Assembly (NCBI RefSeq): GCF_001563225.1
Contig: NZ_CP014206.1
Span: 868,001 to 932,000 of the forward strand
Direction: 5' to 3'
DNA length: 64,000 nucleotides
DNA from: Pseudodesulfovibrio indicus
GTDB taxonomy: Bacteria; Desulfobacterota; Desulfovibrionia; Desulfovibrionales; Desulfovibrionaceae
The notes beneath the pieces were generated by a model. It was not told where the DNA came from, searched no databases, and saw only the letters and a list, made by a program, of their open reading frames with translations. Each line of letters starts with the position of its first letter. Position 1 is the stretch's first letter. Of this stretch, positions 27,619 to 36,782 are shown one piece after another. Both the position numbers and the translations under genes were made by a program.

Positions 27619-29395
27619 CTTTCTTCTCGCGCTCCGGTTTGGGTTTCATCTTGCCGGTGGGCAGGGAGTTGTAGAAGTTCCAGAACTCGGGCCAGGTGGC
27701 GGTCACCTCGCCGTGGTTCTCCAGGACGATGCCGGGAACGGCGTAGGCGGCCAGGGCGCAGCCCATGGACCAGACCGGGTCCGGGGAGAACCAGGTGCCG
27801 TCCCACTGCCGGGAGCCGGGCTTCAGCTCCACCACGTCGCCGTCCACCTCGTAGCTCGCACCCAGGCGGTCGAGCAGTTCGAGGGCCACCTCGTTGTCCG
27901 CGCCGGTGATCCGGGCTTTGCCGACCTTGAGGGCCAGGGCCAGGGCCAGGGGCATGAGGTCCGGGTAGGCGCCGATGGTGATGTCCGCGGATTCGGGCAG
28001 CTCGCCCTCCATGGTCGCGATCAGGTTCTCGGTGGCCACGTCCACGCGCAGCCCCAGGGCGCGGAGCTGCTCCAGCACGGCGTCGGCCTGCTCGGACTTG
28101 GGCCAAGCGCCGTCCACGTTGATCCGGCCGCCGCTCAGCACGGGCAGGGCCAGGAGCATGGAGCCGAGGCGCACGGACAGGGGCAGCAGCGGCTGCGGAT
28201 CGATGGCCGGGATGCCGTCGGGCACGGTGACCGAGTCCTTGCCGAGCTTGGCCTCGATGCCGCACTCGCTCAGCACGGCCACGGCCTCGGCCACGCGGGA
28301 GCGGGACTCGCGGGTCAGGCCGCCGATGGTCAGTCCGCCGGGGAAGGACCACGCGGCCAGGGTCAGGGCGGCCGCGAAATCCGGGTCCAGGCCGCCGGGC
28401 AGGGTCACGGACTCTTCCATGACGCCGCCGCATTCGAGGCGCACGGGCAGGCCGGGGTTGTTCGGGTTCATGGGCACCACGCGGGCGCCCAGGGAGGGCA
28501 GCACCTTGTTCAGGGCCGACGCGTCCAGGAGCTGCAGGCCGGGCTTGCCGGTGAACTTGCACCGTCCGGCATGGCCGAGGGCCAGGCAGAGCAGCATGTA
28601 AAAGTTGAACGGGTCCTCGCCCACGAAGACCATCTTGCCTTCGAACTCCAGGGTCTTGCCGCCCTCGTTGCGGATGAAGTCGTCGTCCCAGTTGATGGGC
28701 GCGTCCACCTGCTTCAGGGCCTTGGCCAGATCCTTGTTCGGGGCGTTCATGGTCACCGGGGCCAGGGTGATGGGCGTGCCCGCGCTGGCGGCCATGGCCA
28801 GCATCATGCGGGTGTGGCGGAAGGAGCGCGGCCCGGTGATGCCCGCGCTGACGGGCTCCACGCGCGGCGCGAGCTTGTAGCCCTCGCCTTCGAATTTCTT
28901 GCGGATGTCGGCCAGGGAGAACTGGTTGAGCAGGGTGAAGAGCTGCTTGGACAGCTTGGCGTCCAGGCCCATGCGGCCCGCGGCCTGGTCAAAGGAGCCG
29001 CGCAGCAGCTTCTCCAGCTTGGGGTCCACCAGGGATTTCTGCCGGGACTTGCGCCACGCCCCTTCCTTGCGGATGAGGTAGGCGCGCTTCTCCAGCAGGC
29101 CGAGAATCTGGTTGTCGATGTCGGAGATGTCGTCGAAGCGGTGTCCGGCGACCTTTTCGGACTTGTCGGGCGCGTCGAAGTCGACCTGTGTCGGCTCGGG
29201 CCGACGGCCGAAGAAGTCGCGTCCGCCGCGCTTGGGGCCGCGCTTGTCGAACTTGCGCGGGCCGCGCCGGTCGTCGCGCACCGGGCGGGCGGGAGCATTG
29301 TTGTCGGGAGAGGTGGTTCGGGCGGCCGGGCGGCCGTCTTCGCGGCGCTGGTCCGGGTAGGGACCGCCGTTGTCGTCTTTGCGGATCTTGATCAT
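27587..29395 (-). CDS. aroA: EPSP synthase-like enolpyruvyl transferase with chorismate-mutase-like N-terminal domain
   Basis: The 602-aa protein has three parts. Residues 1-70 are a disordered, Arg/Asp/Gly-rich tail. Residues about 75-160 form a helical segment (DIDNQILGLLEKRAYLIRKE...) with the AroQ chorismate-mutase pattern. The rest (about 170-590) shows the repeated strand-helix units of enolpyruvyl transferases, for example GPRSFRHTRMMLA, a diverged match to the PGSKS start, and later DFAAALTLAAW and PDLMPLALALAL. Several signature residues of standard AroA are not evident, so this is an atypical clade. I infer 3-phosphoshikimate carboxyvinyl transfer in the shikimate pathway. Start 29395 was chosen at MIKIRKDD; the open frame upstream of it lacks a good ribosome binding site. 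Confidence 0.72.
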   Translation of the reverse strand: MIKIRKDDNGGPYPDQRREDGRPAARTTSPDNNAPARPVRDDRRGPRKFDKRGPKRGGRDFFGRRPEPTQVDFDAPDKSEKVAGHRFDDISDIDNQILGLLEKRAYLIRKEGAWRKSRQKSLVDPKLEKLLRGSFDQAAGRMGLDAKLSKQLFTLLNQFSLADIRKKFEGEGYKLAPRVEPVSAGITGPRSFRHTRMMLAMAASAGTPITLAPVTMNAPNKDLAKALKQVDAPINWDDDFIRNEGGKTLEFEGKMVFVGEDPFNFYMLLCLALGHAGRCKFTGKPGLQLLDASALNKVLPSLGARVVPMNPNNPGLPVRLECGGVMEESVTLPGGLDPDFAAALTLAAWSFPGGLTIGGLTRESRSRVAEAVAVLSECGIEAKLGKDSVTVPDGIPAIDPQPLLPLSVRLGSMLLALPVLSGGRINVDGAWPKSEQADAVLEQLRALGLRVDVATENLIATMEGELPESADITIGAYPDLMPLALALALKVGKARITGADNEVALELLDRLGASYEVDGDVVELKPGSRQWDGTWFSPDPVWSMGCALAAYAVPGIVLENHGEVTATWPEFWNFYNSLPTGKMKPKPEREKKDDTRRRIKIR

Positions 29396-29651
29396 CGTCT
29401 TTCCGTCTTCCTTATAAATGATATGGGTCCCCGAAAAAACGGGGAAAGGCTTCTCTAGCCCGAAAGCGCGCGATATGCAAGCGGCCCGTGGCTTCCCGGC
29501 CCGGAATGGCGCGAACCATGCGGTTGCGCTGGACATTGTCGGCGGCAAGGGGCAGAGTACTAGAGTCGGATACCGCTTCCGCGCGACCGTCCGTTGAGGC
29601 GGGCGGCCCCGGCAAAAGACGATAACGCACCTGATTTCATGGAGGTACGCC

Positions 29652-30089
29652 ATGCGTAAACTGTTGATAGCGACCGTGTTGACCTGCTTTGTGGCGGCGG
29701 GCTACGGCTGCGCCACCAAGGCCCAGCAGGGCGCGACCGTGGGCGGCCTGGCCGGCGCGACCATCGGCGCGCTGACGTTCAAGAACAAGCTCCTCGGCGC
29801 TGCCGTGGGCGCGGGCGTGGGCACGCTCTTCGGCTACATCGTGGGCAACGAATGGGACAAGCACGACGAGGCCCAGGTCCAGAGGACCCTGGAGACCGGA
29901 AAGTCCGATCAGCCGCAGAAGTGGACCAACCCGGACACCGGCGCGTCCTATTCGGCCACCCCCAGCCCGCCGTACATGGCCGAGAACAAGGTCTACCGCG
30001 ACGTCTACATCAAGGACGAAAAGGACGGCGACACGATTATGGCCAAGGCCTGGCGTGACGACAAGGGCGTCTGGCACCTGAAGGAATAG
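29652..30089 (+). CDS. glycine-zipper outer-membrane lipoprotein
   Basis: The 145-aa protein has a lipoprotein signal peptide ending at GYGCAT (Cys near residue 20). A glycine-zipper stretch (GATVGGLAGATIGAL and AAVGAGVGTLFGYIVGNEW, about 27-75) follows, as in the 17-kDa surface antigen/OmpA-type lipoproteins. The C-terminal half has a WTNPDTGASYSATP segment typical of that family. It probably helps stabilise the outer membrane. It is a single gene with its own terminator. Confidence 0.82.
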   Translation: MRKLLIATVLTCFVAAGYGCATKAQQGATVGGLAGATIGALTFKNKLLGAAVGAGVGTLFGYIVGNEWDKHDEAQVQRTLETGKSDQPQKWTNPDTGASYSATPSPPYMAENKVYRDVYIKDEKDGDTIMAKAWRDDKGVWHLKE

Positions 30090-30114
30090 CCGCCCCATCC
30101 GAAAAGAACCCCAC

Positions 30115-30150
30115 GGGGAACCGCGCAACAGCGTCGGTTCCCCTTTTTTT
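30115..30150 (+). terminator. terminator after the glycine-zipper lipoprotein
   Basis: GGGGAACCG (30115-30123) pairs with CGGTTCCCC (30135-30143), followed by seven Ts. Confidence 0.93.
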
Positions 30151-30202
30151 GTCCCTCCAGCCCTTTTCCCGGTCCCGCCGGTTCCTTCGCCACTGACGGG
30201 CT

Positions 30203-30268
30203 GCGTCCCGCCCCGGCCGCGTCCCGCCCCGGCTGCGTCCATGTCCTGGCCGCGTCCATGTCCTGGCC
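30203..30268. repeat. short tandem GC-rich repeat
   Basis: Two 16-bp units GCGTCCCGCCCCGGC(C/T) are followed by two identical 17-bp units GCGTCCATGTCCTGGCC. It lies in the 393-bp gene-free gap before the CheW-domain gene. Confidence 0.9.
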
Positions 30269-30438
30269 GCACCTGTTCCTCGTTCCGAATCCCTTTCTGG
30301 GTCCGCCCGGCCAGACCGTCTGCGGCAGCGGGAAAAACCGTGCGCAAAACAGCTATATGGGCATGGACTGAATGGATGAACAGTGCTAGACGGAATTACT
30401 ATTTTGGGGAATTGCGTATAAGATGATTCATTTTTGAA

Positions 30439-30451
30439 GGTAAAAATTACC
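30439..30451. promoter_or_regulatory. palindrome upstream of the CheW-domain gene
   Basis: GGTAAAAATTACC is a perfect 13-bp palindrome 32 bp before the ATG, in an AT-rich leader. It could be an operator; the regulator is unknown. Confidence 0.3.
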
Positions 30452-30482
30452 CTTTTTGTAATTTAAACAAGGTAACAGTGGC

Positions 30483-33164
30483 ATGTCTGACGTATTGCAA
30501 TACAAGGATGTTGAAATTCCTTCGGAGCTGGTCGGCCTGATCAACCACATGGCGGATGTGGAAGGGTATCGGGATGAATTGCATAATCTCGGCAATCAGT
30601 GGGATTTGCTGACCATCCTTGGGCAGATGAGCGGGACCGGCACGGACATGACCGGCACGCGGAAGGGGTTCCAGGTGCTGACCTCCGAGCTGTTGAGCCA
30701 GCTCGGGCTGGAGACCTTGAAAAAAACCACCCAGGAGATCGCGGGCAAGGCCCAGGTGGCGGTGGACATCGTCATCCGCAACCTGTTCGAGCGTACTGCG
30801 GACATCGGGTTCCTGGCCACGGACGACGACATCCGGGATTGTCTGCGGGTGGCGGCCGATCTCGGCGGCCAGTTGGCGTCGCTGGAGCCGGAGTCCGCCC
30901 AGGCCGTGGAGATCGGGGAGCTGCTCGACACCCGGGTGGAGCGGATCGTGGCCCGGTTCCAGGAATACGTGGCCAAGTATTCCGTGTATTTCAACATCAT
31001 CCTGATGAACACCGAGGGCGAGGTGGTGGCCCAGCTCGACCAGGCCAACGACATCAGACGGTCGACCGACCCGCTGGTGGAAGAGTCGCTGTCCACCGCC
31101 GGGGAGTACGTGGAAGTCTTCCGCGAAAGCGACCTGCTCAAGGGGCAGGGCGATTCGCTGATCTACGCCTACCGCGTGACCGAGTCCAACGACCCGGAGT
31201 CCGCGCCCCTCGGGGTGCTCTGCCTCTGTTTCCGGTTCCAGAACGAGATGGAAGGGGTGTTCCGCAACCTGGGCGGGGATTCCGGCTGGTCGGTGATCAC
31301 CCTCCTGGACCGCTCCGGGAGGGTCATCGCCAGCAGCGACGTGTATCACATCCCGCTGGGCGCGGTGCTCGACTTCGACCATGAGGCCGGGTTCAAGGTC
31401 ATGCGTTTCGCCGGGCGGGAGTATCTGGCCAAGACCTGCGCCACCAAGGGCTATCAGGGTTTCCACGGCCTGGGCTGGTACGGCCACGTGATGATTCCGC
31501 TGGAGTACGCCTTCAACCAGTCCGGGGGGACCGAGCTGCGGCAACGGGTGGACACGGCCATCCTGGAGGCGGTCATGAACGACCCCCGGCTGTTCTCGGA
31601 GAAGCTGCGCTCCATTCCGCTCCAGGCCGAGCACATCCAGCGCGAGCTGGAGCGCACGGTCTGGAACGGCAACGTGCGCGAGAGCGACGCCCAGTCCAAG
31701 GTCCTGCTGTGGAACATCTCGGACGCGGGCGCGCGGACCAAGATGGTCTTCGAGCAGTCCATCGGCAACCTGCACGAGACCGTGGTCAGCAGCATCCTCA
31801 ACGACGTGGAGTTCCAGGCCTCCCTGGCCGTGGACATCATGGACCGCAACCTCTACGAGCGGGCCAACGACTGCCGCTGGTGGGCGCTCACCTCGGCCTT
31901 TCGCAAGATTCTGTCCCAACGCGACATTTCCACCCTGGACGCCGAGACCATCGGCTCCATCCTGGTCTACATCAACGGGCTGTACACGGTGTACACCAAC
32001 CTCTACGTGTACGACGCGCGCGGCAAGATCCTGGCGGTCTCGGACCCGGCCCAGTCGCGCCTGGTCGGGACCATGCTGACCGACGACCTGAGCCACCACA
32101 CCCTGATGCTCGACAACTCCCAGGACTATGCGGTCTCGCCCTTCGAGGCCACGCCGCTGTATGAGGGACGGCACACCTACGTCTACGGGGCGGCCATCTC
32201 GGACATAGCCCGGCCCGACCGGGTGGTCGGCGGCATCGGCATCGTCTTCGACTCCGAGCCGCAGTTCCGCGAGATGCTCCTGGACTCCCTGCCCCGGGAC
32301 CAGAAGGGCGACGTCCCTGACGGGTGCTTCGGCGCGTTCGTGGACCGCAAGGGGCGGATCATCAGTTCCACTTCCCCGCGCTTCGAGGCCGGGGACAGCC
32401 TGGGCGTGAACGGCGAGTTCCTGCGGTTGCGCAACGGCCGGGGGACCTCGCGGATCATCGAGTTCGACGGCTCCTACTACGCGGTGGGGGCCAAGGTCAG
32501 CGCGGGCTATCGCGAGTTCAAGGTGGACGACGGGTACGTCAACGACGTGCTCGGCATGGTCTTCGTGCCCCTGGCCGAGGTCTCGGAGCGCAAGAAGAGC
32601 GTGGTCCGCCGCCGCGAGATCGGCATGGGCGTGAGCCACAAGCGGGCCACGGGCGCGGACTGCATCGAGCTGGCCACCTTCTACATCGGCGACAAGTGGC
32701 TGGGCATCAACGCCGTGCACGTGGACGAGGCCGTGACCTCCGAGGGGTTGACCACCATTCCGGGGTCCCCCGATTACGTCATCGGCAAGTTCGTCTACAA
32801 CGACGAGCTGATCACGGTCATCGACATCCGCACGCAGCTGCGGCTGCCCAAGGTCCGGTTCGACCGCAACGCGCCCATCGTGGTGGTCCGGGCGGATTCG
32901 GCGCACATCGGCATCGTGGTCGACGCCCTGGGCGAAATCCCGGAGATCTGCATGGACCGCGTGGACAAGGCCAACTCGGTGCTCGATTCGGGCAAGGGGT
33001 ATGTGGATTGCATCATCAAGCCGGAGCTGCACAGCGACCAGAAGGAGCTGCTGGTGGTCATCGACCCGACCCGGCTGGTCCAGTCGCTGATCTGCAACGG
33101 GGTCAAGGACGGGACGGAAGACGAAGAGCGGGTCCAACCGCCCGCAACGTCACCGCGCCGATGA
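30483..33164 (+). CDS. large soluble sensor-like protein with C-terminal CheW domain
   Basis: The 893-aa protein ends in a CheW domain (about residues 723-880: ELATFYIGDKWLGI...VDEAV, then GKFVYNDELITVIDIRTQL and LVVIDPTRLV). The front part contains two related modules. Each begins with a helix of the form (V/L)AVDI...RNL(F/Y)ERAxD (residues ~91 and ~448) and continues into PAS/Cache-like strands (YFNIILMNTEGEVVAQLD; YTNLYVYDARGKILAVSD). There is no membrane helix and no methyl-accepting domain. This suggests a cytoplasmic scaffold feeding a ligand signal to CheA. No other chemotaxis gene is in the window. Confidence 0.8.
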   Translation: MSDVLQYKDVEIPSELVGLINHMADVEGYRDELHNLGNQWDLLTILGQMSGTGTDMTGTRKGFQVLTSELLSQLGLETLKKTTQEIAGKAQVAVDIVIRNLFERTADIGFLATDDDIRDCLRVAADLGGQLASLEPESAQAVEIGELLDTRVERIVARFQEYVAKYSVYFNIILMNTEGEVVAQLDQANDIRRSTDPLVEESLSTAGEYVEVFRESDLLKGQGDSLIYAYRVTESNDPESAPLGVLCLCFRFQNEMEGVFRNLGGDSGWSVITLLDRSGRVIASSDVYHIPLGAVLDFDHEAGFKVMRFAGREYLAKTCATKGYQGFHGLGWYGHVMIPLEYAFNQSGGTELRQRVDTAILEAVMNDPRLFSEKLRSIPLQAEHIQRELERTVWNGNVRESDAQSKVLLWNISDAGARTKMVFEQSIGNLHETVVSSILNDVEFQASLAVDIMDRNLYERANDCRWWALTSAFRKILSQRDISTLDAETIGSILVYINGLYTVYTNLYVYDARGKILAVSDPAQSRLVGTMLTDDLSHHTLMLDNSQDYAVSPFEATPLYEGRHTYVYGAAISDIARPDRVVGGIGIVFDSEPQFREMLLDSLPRDQKGDVPDGCFGAFVDRKGRIISSTSPRFEAGDSLGVNGEFLRLRNGRGTSRIIEFDGSYYAVGAKVSAGYREFKVDDGYVNDVLGMVFVPLAEVSERKKSVVRRREIGMGVSHKRATGADCIELATFYIGDKWLGINAVHVDEAVTSEGLTTIPGSPDYVIGKFVYNDELITVIDIRTQLRLPKVRFDRNAPIVVVRADSAHIGIVVDALGEIPEICMDRVDKANSVLDSGKGYVDCIIKPELHSDQKELLVVIDPTRLVQSLICNGVKDGTEDEERVQPPATSPRR

Positions 33165-33945
33165 CCACGATGCCGCCGGTCACCGCCCACGCGCCCGGCA
33201 GCTCGCCGTAGCCCACGGCCACGAGCAGGGGGTTGAGGATCGGCTCCAGCATCATGATCAGAATCGCCTCCAGCGCGCCGAGCCGCTTTATGGCCCAGGT
33301 ATAGAGGGCCAGGGACACGCCTTGCTGGATGATCCCGAGATAGAGCAGCCCGGCCCAGCCGCTGCCGGACGGCGCGGCGGAGAACAGGAAGGGCAGCCCG
33401 CACACACCGGTCAGCAGGTGGCCGAGGATCACCGACTCCACGGGCGAGGCGTCCTTCTGGGCGCGCATGCACAGGGTGAACGCGGCGTAGGACATGCCGG
33501 TGCCCACGGCGATGATGTTGCCCCACAGCCCGGACGGCGAGAGGCGGTCCATGAAGAACAAACACATGCCGCCCACGGTCACCAGGATGAACAGCCAGTC
33601 GGACCGGCGCGTCTTCTCGCCCAGCAGCCGGGGCGCGAGCAGGGCCACATAGACCGGGGCGGTGTAGGCGAGCAGAATGGCGTTGGCCGAGGTGGTCAGT
33701 TTGGTGGCCGCCACATTGGTGATCAGCAGCCCGGCATACCCGGCCGCCGCGCCGAGGGCGATCCCCGAGAACCGGAACCGGAGCCGTCCCCGGAAGAGCA
33801 CCGCCAGGGTCGCGGCCGCCAGCAGGGAACGCACCCCGGTGATGGCCATGGGGTTCCACTCCACCAGCTTGATGGCCAGCCCCCCGGAACTCCAGATCAG
33901 CGCCGTGGCCGCCATGAGCAATATGGCCTTTGACTTGTCGGGCAT
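33103..33945 (-). CDS. EamA/DMT family transporter
   Basis: The 280-aa protein has ten hydrophobic helices in two EamA repeats (LIWSSGGLAIKLVEWNP, AYTAPVYVALLAPRLLGEK, LEPILNPLLVAVGYGE). An AGGAAA site precedes the ATG. Its 3' end overlaps the 3' end of the CheW-domain gene by 62 bp in convergent orientation. The substrate is unknown. It is only distantly similar to the EamA gene at 6.7 kb. Confidence 0.88.
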   Translation of the reverse strand: MPDKSKAILLMAATALIWSSGGLAIKLVEWNPMAITGVRSLLAAATLAVLFRGRLRFRFSGIALGAAAGYAGLLITNVAATKLTTSANAILLAYTAPVYVALLAPRLLGEKTRRSDWLFILVTVGGMCLFFMDRLSPSGLWGNIIAVGTGMSYAAFTLCMRAQKDASPVESVILGHLLTGVCGLPFLFSAAPSGSGWAGLLYLGIIQQGVSLALYTWAIKRLGALEAILIMMLEPILNPLLVAVGYGELPGAWAVTGGIVVIGAVTLRAVGPALRLPSRP

Positions 33946-34024
33946 GGTCGTTTCCTGGTGCAGGAAAAACCCTTGGAAGACAAGCGGGAAATCCGGAGAA
34001 CCGGTCGAAATCCTTCCCGAAGCG

Positions 34025-34621
34025 CTAGTAGGTCGCGGAAGGGATTGTCTCCGTATAAGGTGAGCCCGAAGCGTAGAGGTCCAGCCGTTCTTTCATTTCC
34101 TTCGTGATCTCCGGCGGGAATCCGTCCGCCTGTCGAGCCTGATCGACAAGTTTCCGCTGCATGGAGGCGGCCTTATCGAACTGTCCGGCCCGTGCCAGGG
34201 CAGCGGCGTAGGTATCCAGTGTCCCCAAATTTGCGGAGAGGGTGCAGGCCTTGCCTGCGAGGGCGAGGGCCCGCTCGCTGTCTCGTACGGACGCGACGGG
34301 GCAGGTGGCCAGAATCCAGGCCATGTTACTGTAGGCTTGGAAGTCTTCCGGGTTGGAGTGCGCAGAGGCTTCGTAGTGCTCAAGCGCTTTGCGCCACTGA
34401 CCCATATCCTGATAGATGACAGCCATGTTGAACAACGCCGAGGCGCGGACCAAAGGGGGCAGCTCGGTTTTCAGGCATTGCTCGTACAGCCCGAGTTCCT
34501 TTTCAGCATTTGCATCGGGCATCCCTGACAGCGCCTCGGCCTCCCGGCAGACCTGGGGAATATCCCCGGCGGTGGCCCAGCAGGGCAACAACAGCGTCAG
34601 GCATAAAATCAGTATTTTCAT
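34025..34621 (-). CDS. periplasmic TPR-repeat protein
   Basis: The 198-aa protein has a signal peptide (ILCLTLLLPCWATAG), then helical TPR-type repeats, for example ALFNMAVIYQDMGQWRKALEHYEASAHSNPEDFQAYSNMAWILAT broken into two units at residues ~70-115. The start at 34621 was chosen for the signal peptide; an upstream in-frame Met would extend it with charged residues. TPR domains bind partner proteins. The partner is unknown. Confidence 0.75.
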   Translation of the reverse strand: MKILILCLTLLLPCWATAGDIPQVCREAEALSGMPDANAEKELGLYEQCLKTELPPLVRASALFNMAVIYQDMGQWRKALEHYEASAHSNPEDFQAYSNMAWILATCPVASVRDSERALALAGKACTLSANLGTLDTYAAALARAGQFDKAASMQRKLVDQARQADGFPPEITKEMKERLDLYASGSPYTETIPSATY

Positions 34622-34823
34622 TGTATTCTCGGCGGAGGTTGAGTTGTTGTATAGATTGAATGATAGCCGTCTGGACAATCGGCCGCAACACTTCCCTACC
34701 TCCTGAAATGAGGAAGCAGGCCTTTCCTTTCATCCTCCCTCCCCAGGGAGCGCCTTCGGGGACGCGGCCCCCGAGCTGCCTCTGTGCACAGGCCCGCTCT
34801 CCCGCGCCGCCGCTCGGCCAACG

Positions 34824-34857
34824 AAAAGGGGAGGTTGCCTGAGCAACCTCCCCTTGA
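34824..34857 (-). terminator. sat terminator
   Basis: AAGGGGAGGTTG-cctgag-CAACCTCCCCTT. The minus-strand product ends in CCCCTTTTCG, 28 bp after the sat stop. Confidence 0.92.
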
Positions 34858-34884
34858 ATGGTCAGCGGAAACCGACCGGCGGAC

Positions 34885-36171
34885 TTACTTCATGTCCTGA
34901 CCGGAAGCGGCTTTCTGCATCTTGACTTCGACCTTCTCGGTCAGACCGGCGTAGTAGCCGCGGAGGATCTCGAGGACTTCGTCACGACCGAAGTGGTCGA
35001 CGACTTCAGCGCCCTCGGACAGAGCCTTGCGCAGCTTGGTGCCGGACAGGATGACGCGGTCTTCCTTGGTGTGCGGGCAGGTGCGCATGGAGGCCATGCC
35101 GTCGCACTTGTAGCAGTAGAAGGTCCAGTCGATGTTCATCGGCTGGCACAGGAGGGCCTTGCCGGGCTCGGCGGAGCAGCCGTCCTGGTAGGGGATTTTC
35201 TTGAAGATTTCCTGAGCTTCGAACAGGCCGTAGAAGTCGCCGACGCCGGCGTGGTCACGGCCGATGAGCATGTTGTTGATGCCGTAGTTCTGGCGGAAGG
35301 TGGCGTGGATCAGGCCTTCGCGGGGACCGGCATAACGCATGTCGAGGGGGTAACCGGCGTTGATGACGTTCTCGGGCACGAAGTAGTTGTCGATCAGGGT
35401 CTGGATGCACTTGATGCGGACGTCGCCCGGGATGTCGCCCGGCTTCAGGTTACCGATCAGGGAGTGGATCACGACGCCGTCGCAGACTTCCACGGCGATC
35501 TTGGCCAGGAATTCGTGGGAGCGGTGCATGGGGTTGCGGAGCTGCAGAGCGGCAACCTTGGACCAGCCGCGCTTCTCCATCTCTTCGCGGATCTGGGCGG
35601 GGGTCAGGTAGACGCCCGGGAAACGCTTGGCGTAGTCGCCCTCGGACAGGACCTTGACCGGGCCGGCCAGGTTGTACTTGCCCTGGGCCATGACCATCTG
35701 GACGCCCGGGTGATCTTCCATGGCGACTTCCCAGAATTTGTCATCGGCGGAATCTTCGCCCTCGCCCTTGTAGACGAGCTCGCATTCCCACTTCTTGTCG
35801 GCCTCGGTCATCTCGTACTTTTCTTCGACCTTCATGGTGGCGTAAACGATGCCGTCCTTGGCCTTCAGAGCGACTTCGTCGCCGACCTTGACGTCTTCAT
35901 CGTTGGTGTCCAGGGTGATGGGGATGGGCCAGAAGGTGCCATCGGCCATCAGGAACTTCTCGCAAACGCCGGCCCAGTCGGCCTTGCCCATGAAGCCGTT
36001 CAGCGGAGAGAAACCGCCGATGCCCATCATGATCAGGTCGCCCTTGGCGCGATCGGAGATGTCGAGGGTCTTCAGGCCAGCGGCCTTTTTGGTTTCAGCT
36101 TCGAGCTCGGCGCCTTTGAGCAGGCAGCAAACGAGACCTTTTCCACCGTGAGGTGCTACGAGGTTAGACAT
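34885..36171 (-). CDS. sat: sulfate adenylyltransferase (ATP sulfurylase)
   Basis: The 428-aa enzyme activates sulfate with ATP to form APS, the first step of dissimilatory sulfate reduction in the cytoplasm. Signatures are [11 protein letters not shown] near residue 208 (substrate and ATP loop) and GRDHAGVGD downstream. A CxxC-x-C-type cysteine set ([13 protein letters not shown] near 350) matches the zinc/iron site reported for Desulfovibrio-type Sat. A TAGGAGG site lies 6 bases before the ATG. The gene diverges from aprBA across 611 bp and has its own terminator. Confidence 0.97.
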   Translation of the reverse strand: MSNLVAPHGGKGLVCCLLKGAELEAETKKAAGLKTLDISDRAKGDLIMMGIGGFSPLNGFMGKADWAGVCEKFLMADGTFWPIPITLDTNDEDVKVGDEVALKAKDGIVYATMKVEEKYEMTEADKKWECELVYKGEGEDSADDKFWEVAMEDHPGVQMVMAQGKYNLAGPVKVLSEGDYAKRFPGVYLTPAQIREEMEKRGWSKVAALQLRNPMHRSHEFLAKIAVEVCDGVVIHSLIGNLKPGDIPGDVRIKCIQTLIDNYFVPENVINAGYPLDMRYAGPREGLIHATFRQNYGINNMLIGRDHAGVGDFYGLFEAQEIFKKIPYQDGCSAEPGKALLCQPMNIDWTFYCYKCDGMASMRTCPHTKEDRVILSGTKLRKALSEGAEVVDHFGRDEVLEILRGYYAGLTEKVEVKMQKAASGQDMK

Positions 36172-36261
36172 GTAAGCCTCCTAAATGTTTTGTCAGTGAT
36201 TCCATTGCCTTAATTCATGGCGAGCCTAGTCAGCCACTTGAAAAACCATGATTGTCTCCCA

Positions 36262-36306
36262 ATTATAGGGTCCGCCTTTAATGTCCGTTTGTGAAAGTCG
36301 TGTCAA
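36262..36306 (-). promoter_or_regulatory. sat promoter region with Rex-like site
   Basis: A perfect minus-strand TATAAT lies at 36267-36262, about 90 bp before the sat ATG. Upstream, TTGTGAA-AGTC-GTGTCAA (36289-36306) has one full and one partial half of the TTGTGAA-N4-TTCACAA pattern bound by the NADH-sensing repressor Rex, which is reported to control sat in D. vulgaris. The site assignment is inferred. The -35 element is not clear. Confidence 0.45.
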
Positions 36307-36782
36307 GCGCTTTTTTCCGACGACTGCGCAACAGTTTGGACCGCGTTGCCGTTGGGGGCGGAGGGTAGATTTTATCCTGAAAAAGTCTAGAGAATCGGGC
36401 CATTTGCACATATCAATTCACTAATTTTTTCAATGAGTTGGCATACCCTTCCATTACAACATAAATAAATGAAAAAAGGCTTGCATTTAATTGCTCGTTT
36501 ACCATAAGAACTTTAGGAGTTTTACTGGGCGTATATTCGGTGCCGGAAATGCCGATTTTCGGCGAAAAGCCGCCATTTCACGGCGGTTTCGCGGCAAAAG
36601 GCCCAAAACTCCCGCCCAGGGGGGATGATACGCGCTTGTTAAAAAATTCACTTTCACGTTGACAAGGGTGTTTCGTCTTGCTAATTCCCAACTTCCACCC
36701 GCGCTAAACGGGTGAGGATTTTTGTTTAGGTAGAGGATGTCGGTTATTGTGAATAATAAAACCCTATTTAGGAGGAGAAGTT
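36307..36782. other. sat-aprB divergent intergenic region
   Basis: No gene is seen. The middle (36540-36605) has clustered CGGC/GCCG inverted repeats such as TTTTCGGCGAAAA and GCCGCC...GGCGG; their role is unknown. The right end carries the aprBA promoter and an AGGAGGAG ribosome binding site. Confidence 0.5.
36636..36685 (+). promoter_or_regulatory. aprBA promoter with Rex-like site
   Basis: TTGACA at 36659-36664 is a strong -35 match, with GCTAAT/TAATTC 15-17 bp downstream. Just upstream, TTGTTAA-AAAA-TTCACTT (36636-36653) resembles a Rex half-site pair with five of seven matches on the right. The leader would be ~90 nt. Confidence 0.5.
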
